From positions 124,001 to 188,000 of the forward strand of contig DAIMEJ010000003.1 in assembly GCA_036725345.1 (NCBI GenBank): a DNA stretch of 64,000 bases, written 5' to 3'. The DNA is from JAPLJU01 sp036725345. GTDB lineage: Bacteria; Desulfobacterota; Syntrophia; Syntrophales; UBA2192. The stretch's first letter is position 1. Every line of letters begins with the position of its first letter. The notes beneath the pieces are model-generated. The model was not told the DNA's origin, made no database searches, and saw only the letters and a program-made list of their open reading frames with translations. Shown one piece after another: positions 35,274-43,572 of the stretch. A program made the position numbers and the translations under genes.

Positions 35274-35921
35274 TCAGGGGGTCAGGTTAAGCAGCATGGT
35301 CTCCTGGAGCTGTAGACGGTGCCTCTCGAATGCCTCCTCGTCTTGTCCCGTGGTCAGATCCATCATCTTGTCAAATCGCAAGGACACCTTCGCGAAAGGC
35401 TTCGGCAGCATGAAGCGATCCCAGCTGTTGAAGTACCAGGCACGGTCGGACGTGACATACAGGGGTACGACGACGGCCCCTGTGTCGCGAGCCAGGCTGA
35501 CCACGCCTGCCTTGATGATCCCGGCAGGCCCTTTCGGCCCGTCCACAATATGTGCGGCAAGGCCCGAGCGCTTCAGCCGCCCCACCATCTCTTTCAGGGC
35601 CTGTCCTCCGTTTCGTGAAGATGAACCGCGCACCGCATGCCAGCCCGATTTCTCGGCGATCCCGGCGATGACGTCTCCGTCCTCGCTCTGGCTGATCATC
35701 AAGGCAGGGTGATGCACGGAGTAGGCTTTGAAATGGCGAATCGCCGCGAAGAACTGCTGGTGCCAGCAACACAGCAGGACCCGGCCACCGCGCTTCAAAT
35801 AGTCTTGCCAGGGCTTCTCATTTTCGATGTGGAGCCGAAATGTCCAGCTGTAGCAGCGAATGAAATAGTATAGGGGGCCCTGGACGAGGCCCGCGAGTTT
35901 ATAGCGATATTTTTTCAGCAT
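35274..35921 (-). CDS. DUF374 lysophospholipid acyltransferase family protein
   Basis: A 215-aa protein of the DUF374 clade, relatives of LpxL/PlsC acyltransferases. Conserved parts are 'VLLCCWHQQFFAAIRHF' (H-Q site), 'ISQSEDGDVIAGIAEKSGW', 'RGSSSRNGGQALKEM' and 'AHIVDGPKGPAG'. Some family members acylate lipid A or related lipids; no substrate can be named here. ATG 35921 is used because the conserved N-terminus begins there ('MLKKYRYKLAGLVQGPLYY'); the longer frame to 36020 is Arg/Pro-rich and unlike the family. It forms a likely operon with the PlsC-like gene. Confidence 0.82.
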   Translation of the reverse strand: MLKKYRYKLAGLVQGPLYYFIRCYSWTFRLHIENEKPWQDYLKRGGRVLLCCWHQQFFAAIRHFKAYSVHHPALMISQSEDGDVIAGIAEKSGWHAVRGSSSRNGGQALKEMVGRLKRSGLAAHIVDGPKGPAGIIKAGVVSLARDTGAVVVPLYVTSDRAWYFNSWDRFMLPKPFAKVSLRFDKMMDLTTGQDEEAFERHRLQLQETMLLNLTP

Positions 35922-36180
35922 ATCGGTCTTATTCCATGGACAGATAATTTGTCTTTTATACCTATGCGATGCAGGGCGGCTCGGAGGGCGCAGCCTATGG
36001 GAGTTACTGCCGGAAGTCAAGACAATTCTAAACCCACAGCGACGCTGCCGTAAAAAGACGAGGGTATTTTTTCATAGCTGATTCCTGCGTGAAATCGGCC
36101 GATTATTAAAAGACTATGTGCAATTTTGTTCCGGAAGTGCCTTATTTGTGATGCAGGAAACTCTTCGTCAAAAATAGAAA

Positions 36181-36256
36181 GGAGGTTATCCTCATTTCGA
36201 TAACCCTTGGTTTCTCTGGTGCGCCCTCGAGGGCTCGAGCCTCGGGCCTTTGGATT
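36181..36256 (-). repeat. tRNA-3'-end-like repeat, copy 4
   Basis: An imperfect GGTTATC/GATAACC hairpin (36184-36205) is followed by TGGTGCGCCCTCGAGGGCTC. The - strand reading gives T-stem CGAGG/CCTCG, loop CTCGAGC, then AGGGCGCACCA. The similarity to tRNA continues through AATCCAAAGGCC, the 3' anticodon stem and variable region of tRNA-Arg-like genes. It lies between divergent genes, so it is not simply a terminator. Confidence 0.85.
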
Positions 36257-36660
36257 GTATGGGAAACTAACTGAGGCGATTCACTATGTTTTTAAGGTAG
36301 TAATATTTCGAAGACTTCCGAAGGTCGTTTCGAGTCCTGCTGGTTATTTTTGGCCTTGAAGGTTACATTTTAATTACAGTCTGTCCTGTTTCAGGTTAGT
36401 ATCTGACCACAAGTCTTGCCCGAAGTGTGTGTCTTGCTCTGTGGACAAAATTCGCATACCCGCCCGTTCGCGTGAACGGAGAGAAACCGATTCTGCTTTG
36501 GGGCGTATCAGTTGAGTTAAGAGTGAATATGGGAAATATTGAACGCAAACCCATTAGAGGCATCGCAACAGCCTGGGATAAAAAAACAGGGAATTCAGGA
36601 TTACTTCCGAGCAAATAGTGGATCGGGCGGCAATCAATTCCAGGTGTTTATTTAAAGGAG
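36257..36660. other. Intergenic end segment shared with the region right of copy 7
   Basis: From 36257 to about 36395 the sequence resembles 50367-50515: common words include AGGCGATT, TATTTCGA, GGTTATTTT and GGTTACATTTTA/CAGTTACATTTTA followed by CTACAGTCTGT/TTACAGTCTGT. The TGTAACN-like words recall integrase arm sites. Two short overlapping frames at 36396-36618, one per strand, have no recognisable family and are not called. Confidence 0.6.
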
Positions 36661-36666
36661 AAAGTG

Positions 36667-37494
36667 ATGAAAAAAATGCTTGATGGAAAAATTTGTATTG
36701 TGACTGGCGGTGGCAGAGGGATCGGAAAGGCAACGGCATTGCTCTTTGCAGAAGAAGGCGGCAAAGTGGCCATCAGTGAGCTGGATGAGGAACCAGCCCA
36801 TGAGACGCTCGGCCAAATAAAAAGCACGGGCGGTCAGGCCATTGCCGTTGTTGGCGATATCACGGCATCCGGCGCTCCCGAAAGGTTGGTTCAAGCCACC
36901 GTTGATGCCTTTGGTTCAAATATCGATGTGATTGCCAATGTGGCGGGTTACACATGGGACGCCTTCCTCCACAAGATGACAGATGAGCAGTGGGATGCTA
37001 TCTTAAACATCCACCTCAAGGCTCCTTTTAGGATCCTTCGGGCCGCGGCGCCCTATATCCGGGAAAACGCCAAGAGGGAAAAGGAGGAGGGGAAAAGAGT
37101 GATGAGGAAGGTCATCAATATTTCCTCCATTTCTGGCACCGATGGGAACCCCGGCCAGGCCAATTATTCATCTGCCAAGGCAGCACTCATAGGTCTGACA
37201 AAGACGCTCTCGAAAGAATGGGGTGTGTTCAATGTGAACGTCAACTGCGTAGCCTTCGGCTGGATAGAGACGAGACTCACGAAGGCGAAGGAGGACGGGG
37301 CGGAAACGATCGAGCGGGAAGGCAGAAAAATTGCTCTCGGGATTCCCAAAGTGGGCCTCGAAGCCCTCAAATCGGTGATCCCCTTGGGGCGACCGGGCAC
37401 GGCAGAAGAGGCCGCAAGGGCTATTCTCTTCTTCGCCTCGCCCCTGTCGGATTATGTGTCTGGACAGATTCTCAAGGTTACCGGGGGCCGGTGA
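36667..37494 (+). CDS. Short-chain dehydrogenase/reductase (FabG-like)
   Basis: A 275-aa NAD(P)-dependent oxidoreductase. The Rossmann motif 'TGGGRGIG' (residues 13-20), 'NVAGYT' near 100, and catalytic Ser154, Tyr167 and Lys171 ('YSSAK') are present. The acidic residue after beta-2 ('SELDEE') favours NAD over NADP. The family reduces 3-oxoacyl or oxidises hydroxyacyl/alcohol substrates; the C-terminal half has a Lys/Glu-rich insert ('RENAKREKEEGKRVMRK'). ATG 36667 has AAAGGAG five bases upstream. It is the only gene in its repeat-bounded module. Confidence 0.88.
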   Translation: MKKMLDGKICIVTGGGRGIGKATALLFAEEGGKVAISELDEEPAHETLGQIKSTGGQAIAVVGDITASGAPERLVQATVDAFGSNIDVIANVAGYTWDAFLHKMTDEQWDAILNIHLKAPFRILRAAAPYIRENAKREKEEGKRVMRKVINISSISGTDGNPGQANYSSAKAALIGLTKTLSKEWGVFNVNVNCVAFGWIETRLTKAKEDGAETIEREGRKIALGIPKVGLEALKSVIPLGRPGTAEEAARAILFFASPLSDYVSGQILKVTGGR

Positions 37495-37528
37495 TAATTC
37501 AGCAGTCGCTCAAAGCGATAGGGCAGTA

Positions 37529-37606
37529 AAAAGGCGGGAACATTGAAATCATTGTCCCGCTTTTTTTAACATGACGTGCCCTCGAGGGCTCGAGCCTCGG
37601 GCCTTT
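37529..37606 (-). repeat. tRNA-3'-end-like repeat, copy 5, with terminator and shared tail
   Basis: GCGGGA...TCCCGC with TTTTTTT (37534-37567) is a good + strand terminator for the SDR gene. TGACGTGCCCTCGAGGGCTC follows: on the - strand T-stem CGAGG/CCTCG, then AGGGCACG and TCA in place of CCA. Its right flank (37607-37652) matches that of copy 3. Confidence 0.85.
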
Positions 37607-37652
37607 AAGTGGCGGTGTATTCTCGGACATCATGCCAAGAAAACAGACCTGA

Positions 37653-37927
37653 TATCATGAAAAAGGCTGCAGACAGCAGAGAGTATCATTTATAGGGTCT
37701 CTACGGACCAGCCGCCTAAGCGGCACGTGGTCATTCCTGAAGAATGCCACAGACTCTTCTGCGGGCGGTGCAGCCATGTGCGTTACCAAGAGATCCCGGA
37801 GCGGCCTTTACAGAATGACTTTGCCTCGGGGTTGACGGCCGTTTTCATGGGTGACCCTGGTCCCGCCCGGTGACCCCAATTCACGATTCACGGACGTCAG
37901 CAGGTCGGGAATCGTTTCTGGAGCATT
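37653..37927. other. Intergenic region with an unassigned open frame
   Basis: A + strand frame open at 37659-37873 reads 'HVVIPEECHRLFCGRCSHVR' and 'FASGLTAVFMGDPGPAR'. The only plausible start is GTG 37727, which has no ribosome-binding site. The CHRLFCGRC part could be a metal-binding fragment of a displaced gene. It is not called as a gene. Confidence 0.35.
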
Positions 37928-39511
37928 TCAGAAATTGAGGATACGTGAGGCCTCTTCCTTGTCGACATCCATAATATAATTAATCCCGCTGATGCGCGCC
38001 GCCTCGGGCGTGAGGGCGGCGATGTCGTTGCGGCTGATGTGCTCGAGGGAAAACTTTCTGCTCCCGGCCATGAACTGGCGCAGCCCCTGGGCCAGTCTTT
38101 CATAATAGGTATAAAGACCGATGGCGCCAGTCGGCAGTTTTTCGAATTCCTTGTCCCCCAGTTCGTGGCGCAGCTCGCCGGCGGTGATGAAAATTTCGTC
38201 TCTGGAATTGCCGAAGCGCTCGACGTAAACGGGAATCTGTTGCGCCTCGATGGTCTGTCCGATGGTTTTTCCGACCATGGCCGCCGCAATGGGGGCCCGC
38301 GCCATGCCCACCATTTTTACATAGGGCGCGCCCATGGCCAGGGCTTTGAAAATCTGGTCTTCGAAGGTGAACCCGCCGTTGACGGCAATGGCCGGCAGGT
38401 ATTTTTTCTTTTCCGAAAGCTTTTTGGCGTATTGATAAACAAGGGTGTGCAGTTCCACGGGCGGGACGCCCCATTCGTTCATCATCCGCCACGGGCTCAT
38501 GCCGGTGCCGCCGCCGGCGGCATCCACGGTCAGCAGATCCAGCCGGTATTTTGACGCAAAGCTGATGGCCCTGGCCAGATCGACGGGACGGTAGGCGCCT
38601 GTCTTGAGGAAGATGTATTTTGCCCCGGCCTTGCGCAGCCCCTCGATGGTCGCTGCAAAGGACTCCTCGGTTACCATGCCGACGCGGGAATGTCGCTCGA
38701 ACTCTTTGAAGGTGCCCCTTTCAAAGGCCTTGATCACGTTGGGATCGTGGGGGTTCGGGATAACGATGTAACCGCGGTCCTGGAGCATCTGGGCCCTTTT
38801 CAAATCCTTGATTTTCACCTCTCCGCCGATGTCCTTGGCGCCCTGGCCCCATTTGAGTTCAACACATTGAACCCCGAGTTTCTCAATGGCATACTGCTGA
38901 ACCTTTAAACGGCCGTCTTCCAGATTGGCCTGCACGATAATCGCCCCGTAGCCGTCTTTCTGATAATCCGTGTAGAGCTTCACCCGGCGCTTTAAATCGA
39001 CGGTATCTACGATTTTTCCTTTTTTGAAAACGGTTTCGGGATCCATGCCGACGACATTCTCGCCGATGGTCAGACCCGTTCCCGCAAGGGCGGAACCGAT
39101 GGCGATTCCCTCCCAGTTGTTTTTGGCGATATTGGTGGAGCCGATGCCGGAAATCAGCCAGGGGAGACGGAACTTGATGCCTTTATCGTGGCCGATAACC
39201 ACTTCGAGATTGACGGCCGGGAAGATGGCCTTGTCGCTGTCGGCTTCAATACCGTGTGCCCCGACGATTGTGCCCATAATGTTGAAGTGCGAATAATCGA
39301 CGGGATAGTGTTTTTCGGCTGCCGTGGTGATCACGCCAAAGGGCTGAGGATAGATGACCTCGTGGCCGCGATATGCGGATTTCCCTATTTCACACATGCC
39401 GATACAGCCGTCGATGCAGGTGACGCACATGCCCGACGACGGTGTGATGGACTCTTCCGTTCTGTTCTTTGTGAGCGTCGCGCTGGATGTGTTGATTCTT
39501 GAAAAAGACAT
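37928..39511 (-). CDS. GltB-like FMN-binding protein with N-terminal Cys cluster
   Basis: A 527-aa protein built on the FMN-binding (beta/alpha)8 synthase domain of glutamate synthase: 'LLTVDAAGGGTGMSPWRMMN', 'PAIAVNGGFTFEDQIFKALA', 'GAPYVKMVGMARAP'. It lacks the amidotransferase and GXGXG domains of full GltB, and the usual 3Fe-4S Cys motif is not seen. Instead four cysteines cluster near the N-terminus ('CVTCIDGCIGMCE'), likely to bind an Fe-S centre. It is the last gene of the NuoE/F/G-like operon, so it may accept or donate electrons at FMN rather than make glutamate. AAAGGAG precedes the ATG. Confidence 0.85.
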   Translation of the reverse strand: MSFSRINTSSATLTKNRTEESITPSSGMCVTCIDGCIGMCEIGKSAYRGHEVIYPQPFGVITTAAEKHYPVDYSHFNIMGTIVGAHGIEADSDKAIFPAVNLEVVIGHDKGIKFRLPWLISGIGSTNIAKNNWEGIAIGSALAGTGLTIGENVVGMDPETVFKKGKIVDTVDLKRRVKLYTDYQKDGYGAIIVQANLEDGRLKVQQYAIEKLGVQCVELKWGQGAKDIGGEVKIKDLKRAQMLQDRGYIVIPNPHDPNVIKAFERGTFKEFERHSRVGMVTEESFAATIEGLRKAGAKYIFLKTGAYRPVDLARAISFASKYRLDLLTVDAAGGGTGMSPWRMMNEWGVPPVELHTLVYQYAKKLSEKKKYLPAIAVNGGFTFEDQIFKALAMGAPYVKMVGMARAPIAAAMVGKTIGQTIEAQQIPVYVERFGNSRDEIFITAGELRHELGDKEFEKLPTGAIGLYTYYERLAQGLRQFMAGSRKFSLEHISRNDIAALTPEAARISGINYIMDVDKEEASRILNF

Positions 39512-39536
39512 ATATCTTTCTCCTTTCTGGACTTGG

Positions 39537-40211
39537 TCATTTTTTAATTTCGCATGCCACGCAGGGCGACATGTAGCACATCATGTCGTCGAATTTTTCC
39601 TTCTCGATACAGGGCGGACTCAGGTTCGCACAGCCGCCGCAGATGGCCTTTTCCGGCTGATTGAAGGTGCACCTGAGCTGGCATGCCGGGCAGATATACA
39701 TGCAGGCGCCGCATAACCGGCACGCGTCGGACTGACTGTCGAAGGGGGCGCCCACACTGCGCTCCTCCCCCCGGCCCCGGAAGCCCACGGCCCCGGCCAT
39801 CATCTGTTCCTTGCAGATTCTCACGCACAGACCGCAGAGAATGCAGTCGTCGTGTTCCTGTCTGAAACGCTGTTGGGAGACATGATGGGCGGAAGCCAGG
39901 TCCTGGATGACCTTGGATTGCGGACAGGACCCCAGCAGGAGCTCTATCATCATCCGGCGCGCCCGCACCACCCGCTTCGACGAGGTCCTCACCACGAGTC
40001 CGTCCTCCACCGGGTAGGTACAGGAGGAAACCAGTCTCGTCCTCGGTTCTTTCCCGATCTCCACGACGCAGAGCCGACAGGCACCGTAAGGAGAAAGCCC
40101 TTCATGATGACACAGCGTCGGGATGGGAAAACCAAAAAACCGCGCTGCTTCCAGGATCGTCGTTCCCCGCTCCACGCTCACATCCAAGCCGTTGATCGTC
40201 AGTTTAACCAT
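39537..40211 (-). CDS. Iron-sulfur subunit (NuoG N-terminal/HydA N-terminal-like)
   Basis: A 224-aa protein with three Fe-S regions in the order of the NuoG/HydA N-terminus: a plant-type 2Fe-2S domain ('LCHHEGLSPYGACRLC', partner Cys in 'SSCTYPV'), a His/Cys-type region ('CPQSKVIQDLASAHHV'), and 4Fe-4S motifs ('CILCGLCVRIC', 'CRLCGACMYICPAC'), followed by a Cys-rich tail. It would relay electrons between the NuoF-like subunit and the GltB-like flavoprotein. ATG 40211 has AAGGAC upstream and begins 'MVKLTINGLDVSVERG'. No catalytic hydrogenase H-cluster domain is present. Confidence 0.87.
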   Translation of the reverse strand: MVKLTINGLDVSVERGTTILEAARFFGFPIPTLCHHEGLSPYGACRLCVVEIGKEPRTRLVSSCTYPVEDGLVVRTSSKRVVRARRMMIELLLGSCPQSKVIQDLASAHHVSQQRFRQEHDDCILCGLCVRICKEQMMAGAVGFRGRGEERSVGAPFDSQSDACRLCGACMYICPACQLRCTFNQPEKAICGGCANLSPPCIEKEKFDDMMCYMSPCVACEIKK

Positions 40212-40249
40212 TTCATGTCCTTTTGGGTGAGTGTCAGTCAAACATCGTA

Positions 40250-42097
40250 TTATCGCACGTCGATTGCATCAAACTTGCACACGCTCCGGCATGACCCGCA
40301 CCGGCTGCACCGTTCCAGGTCGATGACATGAGGCTTTTTCTTTTCCCCCGTAATCGCCTCTTCCGGACAGGCCTTCCGGCAGACCCCGCAGCCGGTGCAG
40401 CGCTCATTGATAGTAAAGCTGATGAGCCCCTTGCACACCCCTGCGGGGCAACGCTTATTATCGATATGTTCGATATACTCGTCCCGGAAGTGCTTGAGCG
40501 TGGAGAGAACCGGATTCGAGGCCGTCTGCCCCAATCCGCACATCGCCACGTCCTTGAGCACCAGGGCCAGCTCTTCCAGAAGGTCTAGATGCCCCGGTGT
40601 CGCTTTGCCGGCCGAGATGTCGTCGAGCAGTTCGTACATCCGCTGGGTGCCCTTGCGGCAGGAGAAGCACTTGCCGCATGATTCACCCTTGAGGAAATTC
40701 ATGAAATACCGGGCAATGTCGATCATGCAGGTGTTTTCGTCCATCACAATCATCCCGCCTGACCCCATGATGGACCCGGCCCGGGAAAGGCTCTCGTAGC
40801 CGATCGGCAGATCGAACAGGCGGGCCGGAATACACCCCCCGGAGGGACCTCCCGTCTGGACGGCCTTAATAGCGGCAGCTCCCGAGGCGCCGCCGCCGAT
40901 TTCGTAAACGATGTCCCTGATGGGGGCGCCCATCGGCACTTCCACGAGGCCCGTGTTCTTGATCTTGCCGACAAGGCTGAATATCTTGGTCCCGGTATTT
41001 GCGATTCCGATGGCGGCATAGGCCTTCGGGCCCATCTCAAAGATGACCGGGATGTTGGCCCAGGTCTCGACGTTGTTGATGAGAGTGGGCTTGCCGTTGA
41101 TCCCGCTCTGCACCGGGAAGGGCGGCCGCTGTCGGGGTTCTCCCATCCTTCCTTCGATAGAGCGCATGAGCGCCGTCTCCTCTCCGCACACGAAGGCTCC
41201 GGCCCCCTTGACCATTGAGATGTCGAAATTCATGCCCGAGCCGAGGATATTTTTGCCGAGGAGACCCGTTTCCCGGGCCTGTCGGACTGCGTTATCCAGA
41301 TGCCTGATGGCGAGGGGATATTCTGTGCGCACATAAACGACACCTCGATCGGCGCCGGTAGCGAAGGCTCCGATGAGCATGCCCTCTATAATGCTGTGCG
41401 GGTTGCCTTCGAGGAGGCTGCGGTCCATGTAGGCGCCGGGATCGCCTTCATCGGCATTGCACACGATGTATTTGTCGCTGCCGTTTTTGCGAGCGGCAAG
41501 CAGTTCCCATTTCGTCCCGGTGGGAAAACCGGCCCCGCCCCTGCCTTTCAAACCGGCTGTTTTAACCGCCTCGATGACCGCGCGGGGATCTCCCCGGGAA
41601 ACAAGCGACACGAAGGATGCGTAACCGTCCGCTCTCAGGTAATCGTAGAGATCGAGAGGGTCGATGTTTTCGTTCCGGGAGAGCAGAAGTCTCTTCTGGC
41701 CGCGGTAGAAAGGGATGTCGTTCTGTTTTTCGATCCCGGCGCCGTCGGGCGAATCGTGATAGAGAAGCTCGGCTGCCGGCCGGCCGGCGAGCAGGGCTTC
41801 GATGATCGTGGGGATATCCGCCGGTTTGACCTTGGGATAGAACGTGCCCTCCGGGCTGATCAGCACCGATGGCTCCATCTGGCAGAAGCCGTGGCAACCG
41901 GTGACCTTCAGGCGAACTGTTTCCTGGAGCCGCCGCCTCAGGATCTCATGCTCGGCGGCCCGGACGAGATTGAGGGCTCCGCTCGCGCGGCCGCAGGTGC
42001 CAGCGGGAATGACGACCGTCGGAACATCGGGGGGGTACACATCCTTGACTTGCTTCCGCAGAGAGTTGAATTCTTGAAGGGATAAGTTTTCTTTCAT
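40250..42097 (-). CDS. NuoF-like NAD(P)H-oxidising flavoprotein with extra ferredoxin domain
   Basis: A 615-aa subunit related to HydB/HymB/NuoF. In order: an N-terminal thioredoxin-like 2Fe-2S domain (about residues 30-120, Cys in 'CGRASGALN' and 'CHGFCQMEP'), the FMN/NADH-binding core ('GRGGAGFPTGTKWELL', 'CNADEGDPGAYMDRSL', 'GAGAFVCGEETAL'), an SLBB part, the N3 4Fe-4S motif 'ESCGKCFSCRKG', and a C-terminal 2[4Fe-4S] ferredoxin ('CTGCGVCRKACPE', 'CSRCGSCRSVC'). This layout matches soluble NAD(P)-linked Fe-S complexes such as electron-bifurcating hydrogenases or formate dehydrogenases, but no catalytic partner of those types is encoded here. Confidence 0.92.
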   Translation of the reverse strand: MKENLSLQEFNSLRKQVKDVYPPDVPTVVIPAGTCGRASGALNLVRAAEHEILRRRLQETVRLKVTGCHGFCQMEPSVLISPEGTFYPKVKPADIPTIIEALLAGRPAAELLYHDSPDGAGIEKQNDIPFYRGQKRLLLSRNENIDPLDLYDYLRADGYASFVSLVSRGDPRAVIEAVKTAGLKGRGGAGFPTGTKWELLAARKNGSDKYIVCNADEGDPGAYMDRSLLEGNPHSIIEGMLIGAFATGADRGVVYVRTEYPLAIRHLDNAVRQARETGLLGKNILGSGMNFDISMVKGAGAFVCGEETALMRSIEGRMGEPRQRPPFPVQSGINGKPTLINNVETWANIPVIFEMGPKAYAAIGIANTGTKIFSLVGKIKNTGLVEVPMGAPIRDIVYEIGGGASGAAAIKAVQTGGPSGGCIPARLFDLPIGYESLSRAGSIMGSGGMIVMDENTCMIDIARYFMNFLKGESCGKCFSCRKGTQRMYELLDDISAGKATPGHLDLLEELALVLKDVAMCGLGQTASNPVLSTLKHFRDEYIEHIDNKRCPAGVCKGLISFTINERCTGCGVCRKACPEEAITGEKKKPHVIDLERCSRCGSCRSVCKFDAIDVR

Positions 42098-42163
42098 TGC
42101 CTTGTCCGGAGTGATGTCTGACTTAAATGGAGATAATGCATTAAAGGCTTGAACCGCAACCGA

Positions 42164-43015
42164 TTATCGACGGACCAACGCCGGGACACCGGGCCCACTC
42201 AGCCGGAGCATGCTGTTCGCGCATCCCCAGCGTGAGCAAACGAGGAGCGATCTCCCTCCATCAACGCCGAAGGTCGCCATCGGCGCACCGCATTCCGGGC
42301 AGATCGCCTTGCCGTCAATCGGTGTTTTGCAGCTCGGGCAGGCGCAGCTCACGCGGGCATCCGGAGGAACATCACGCTCCGAGTGTCGCCGGACTGGCCC
42401 GAGGAGGCCGGAAATCCGCATCTGCGCCCGTTTGCCGTCCAGGGATGCCTCGAGCAACAAGGCTTCCTTCCCCGCGGCCATCAATGATACACCGCAATGA
42501 GGGCAGACGACATCCGCGGGGAACTCGCCCTGACCCTCTGACGGGCTGTCTTCAATGAAATTCGCTTTCGCGGCGTCGATAATCTTTTTAACGTCCTTTC
42601 GTGCGACCTTGGAAAAATAACGTCCATCGACGGCCACAATGGGGCCGAGAGCGCATGTGCCGAGACAATTGACCGTTTCGAACGTGAATTCTCCGTTCTC
42701 GCTCGTTTCACCCGGCTTCAGGCCGAGTTGCCGGCTGAATTCATCGACAATGTCCGGAGCGGAACGGACGTGGCAAGCCGTGCCCAGGCACGCTGAAATC
42801 ACATGCCTTCCTTGCGGCTTGAGACTGAAGGCCTTATAGAAGGTGGCCACGCCGTAAACATCAGCGAGGCTCCGCCCTGTCTTGAGGGCTACTGTTCTCA
42901 AGGCTTCTTCCGGAAGATAACGGCATCTGTCCTGGATATCTTCCAGGATCGAGATGAGCAATCCCTCCTCTCCCGCATGATCCTCAATAATTTTTTCAAT
43001 CGCTTCAGAGGTCAT
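42164..43015 (-). CDS. NuoE-like 2Fe-2S subunit with C-terminal zinc-ribbon extension
   Basis: A 283-aa protein. Residues 1-155 match NuoE/HydC: helical 'LLISILEDIQDRCRYLPEEA', 'VYGVATFYKAF', and thioredoxin-fold 2Fe-2S cysteines in 'ACLGTACHVRSA' and 'VNCLGTCALGP'. The remaining 125 residues are an unusual tail with paired cysteines ('VVCPHCGVSL', 'SCACPSCKTPI', 'ICPECGAPM') that look like zinc ribbons. Typical NuoE ends near 160 aa, so this is a fusion. AAAGGAAC precedes the ATG. It lies between the Cys-rich small gene and the NuoF-like gene. Confidence 0.88.
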   Translation of the reverse strand: MTSEAIEKIIEDHAGEEGLLISILEDIQDRCRYLPEEALRTVALKTGRSLADVYGVATFYKAFSLKPQGRHVISACLGTACHVRSAPDIVDEFSRQLGLKPGETSENGEFTFETVNCLGTCALGPIVAVDGRYFSKVARKDVKKIIDAAKANFIEDSPSEGQGEFPADVVCPHCGVSLMAAGKEALLLEASLDGKRAQMRISGLLGPVRRHSERDVPPDARVSCACPSCKTPIDGKAICPECGAPMATFGVDGGRSLLVCSRWGCANSMLRLSGPGVPALVRR

Positions 43016-43067
43016 GACTGTTCCTTTCCCTGCAAGAGGTCTCGTTTTCAGGCCACTCTCTTTTCAC

Positions 43068-43346
43068 CTATCGATATTCCTCGCAGTGCCAAACGCCTGC
43101 TTCCGGCTTGGCGAACCCGCATGTCGGATAGTTGTCGCAGTTGCTGCAAAGGCCCAGGACCCTGGGGGTGGGCGTCTGAACAAGCCCTTCTGAAGAAATT
43201 CCGGGCGAGGGAGTGGCAGCCGGGAGATGCAGGGTTTCATATTCCTCACAAAATCGGACACCCCGCGAGCCGCCTTTCTCGGGCGTGAGTGAACAACCCG
43301 GGTAATGCGCGCAGTTCAAACACAGCCCGTATGAGTTTTTGTCCAT
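43068..43346 (-). CDS. Duplicated Cys-rich small protein
   Basis: A 92-aa protein with two copies of one unit: 'GLCLNCAHYPGCSLTPEKGG' ending 'FCEEYE', and 'GLCSNCDNYPTCGFAKPEAG' ending 'HCEEY'. Each copy has four cysteines (CxxCx4-5C...C) and probably binds a metal. AGGAGGG lies upstream of the ATG. It is the first gene of the NuoE/F/G-GltB-like operon and follows a sigma-54 promoter. The function is unknown; its conserved pairing with NuoE-type genes would have to be checked in other genomes. Confidence 0.75.
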   Translation of the reverse strand: MDKNSYGLCLNCAHYPGCSLTPEKGGSRGVRFCEEYETLHLPAATPSPGISSEGLVQTPTPRVLGLCSNCDNYPTCGFAKPEAGVWHCEEYR

Positions 43347-43378
43347 GACGCCCTCCTGATTTTTGTACCCCTGCCAAG

Positions 43379-43394
43379 GGCAAACTTCACGCCA
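43379..43394 (-). promoter_or_regulatory. Sigma-54 promoter for the NuoEFG/GltB-like operon
   Basis: The - strand sequence TGGCGTGAAGTTTGCC matches the sigma-54 consensus, with GG and GC separated by exactly ten bases. The predicted start lies about 22 bases before the ATG of the Cys-rich gene, leaving room for its AGGAGGG. A sigma-54 activator of NtrC type is encoded immediately upstream. Confidence 0.78.
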
Positions 43395-43527
43395 TATGGG
43401 CAGTGATAAAAACCAGCGAAAGGGGCCGGAAGGAAGTCATTGAATTTTAAGGATGAATAAAGAGGGCAGGGTGGCGCGGCGGGCGATGATGGCAGTCAAT
43501 GCAGACGGAGGAAAACAATCATGGACC

Positions 43528-43561
43528 GGGGGAATTTTCCTCAACCGGTGAGGAATTCCCC
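43528..43561. promoter_or_regulatory. Inverted repeat: activator site or terminator
   Basis: GGGGGAATTTTCCTCA and TGAGGAATTCCCC form an inverted repeat around ACCGG, with two bases unpaired. It lies about 150 bases upstream of the sigma-54 promoter, a usual distance for an NtrC-family enhancer. It is also 12 bases after the stop of the activator gene, but no T run follows, so an enhancer is at least as likely as a terminator. Confidence 0.5.
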
Positions 43562-43572
43562 ATAAATTCTGT

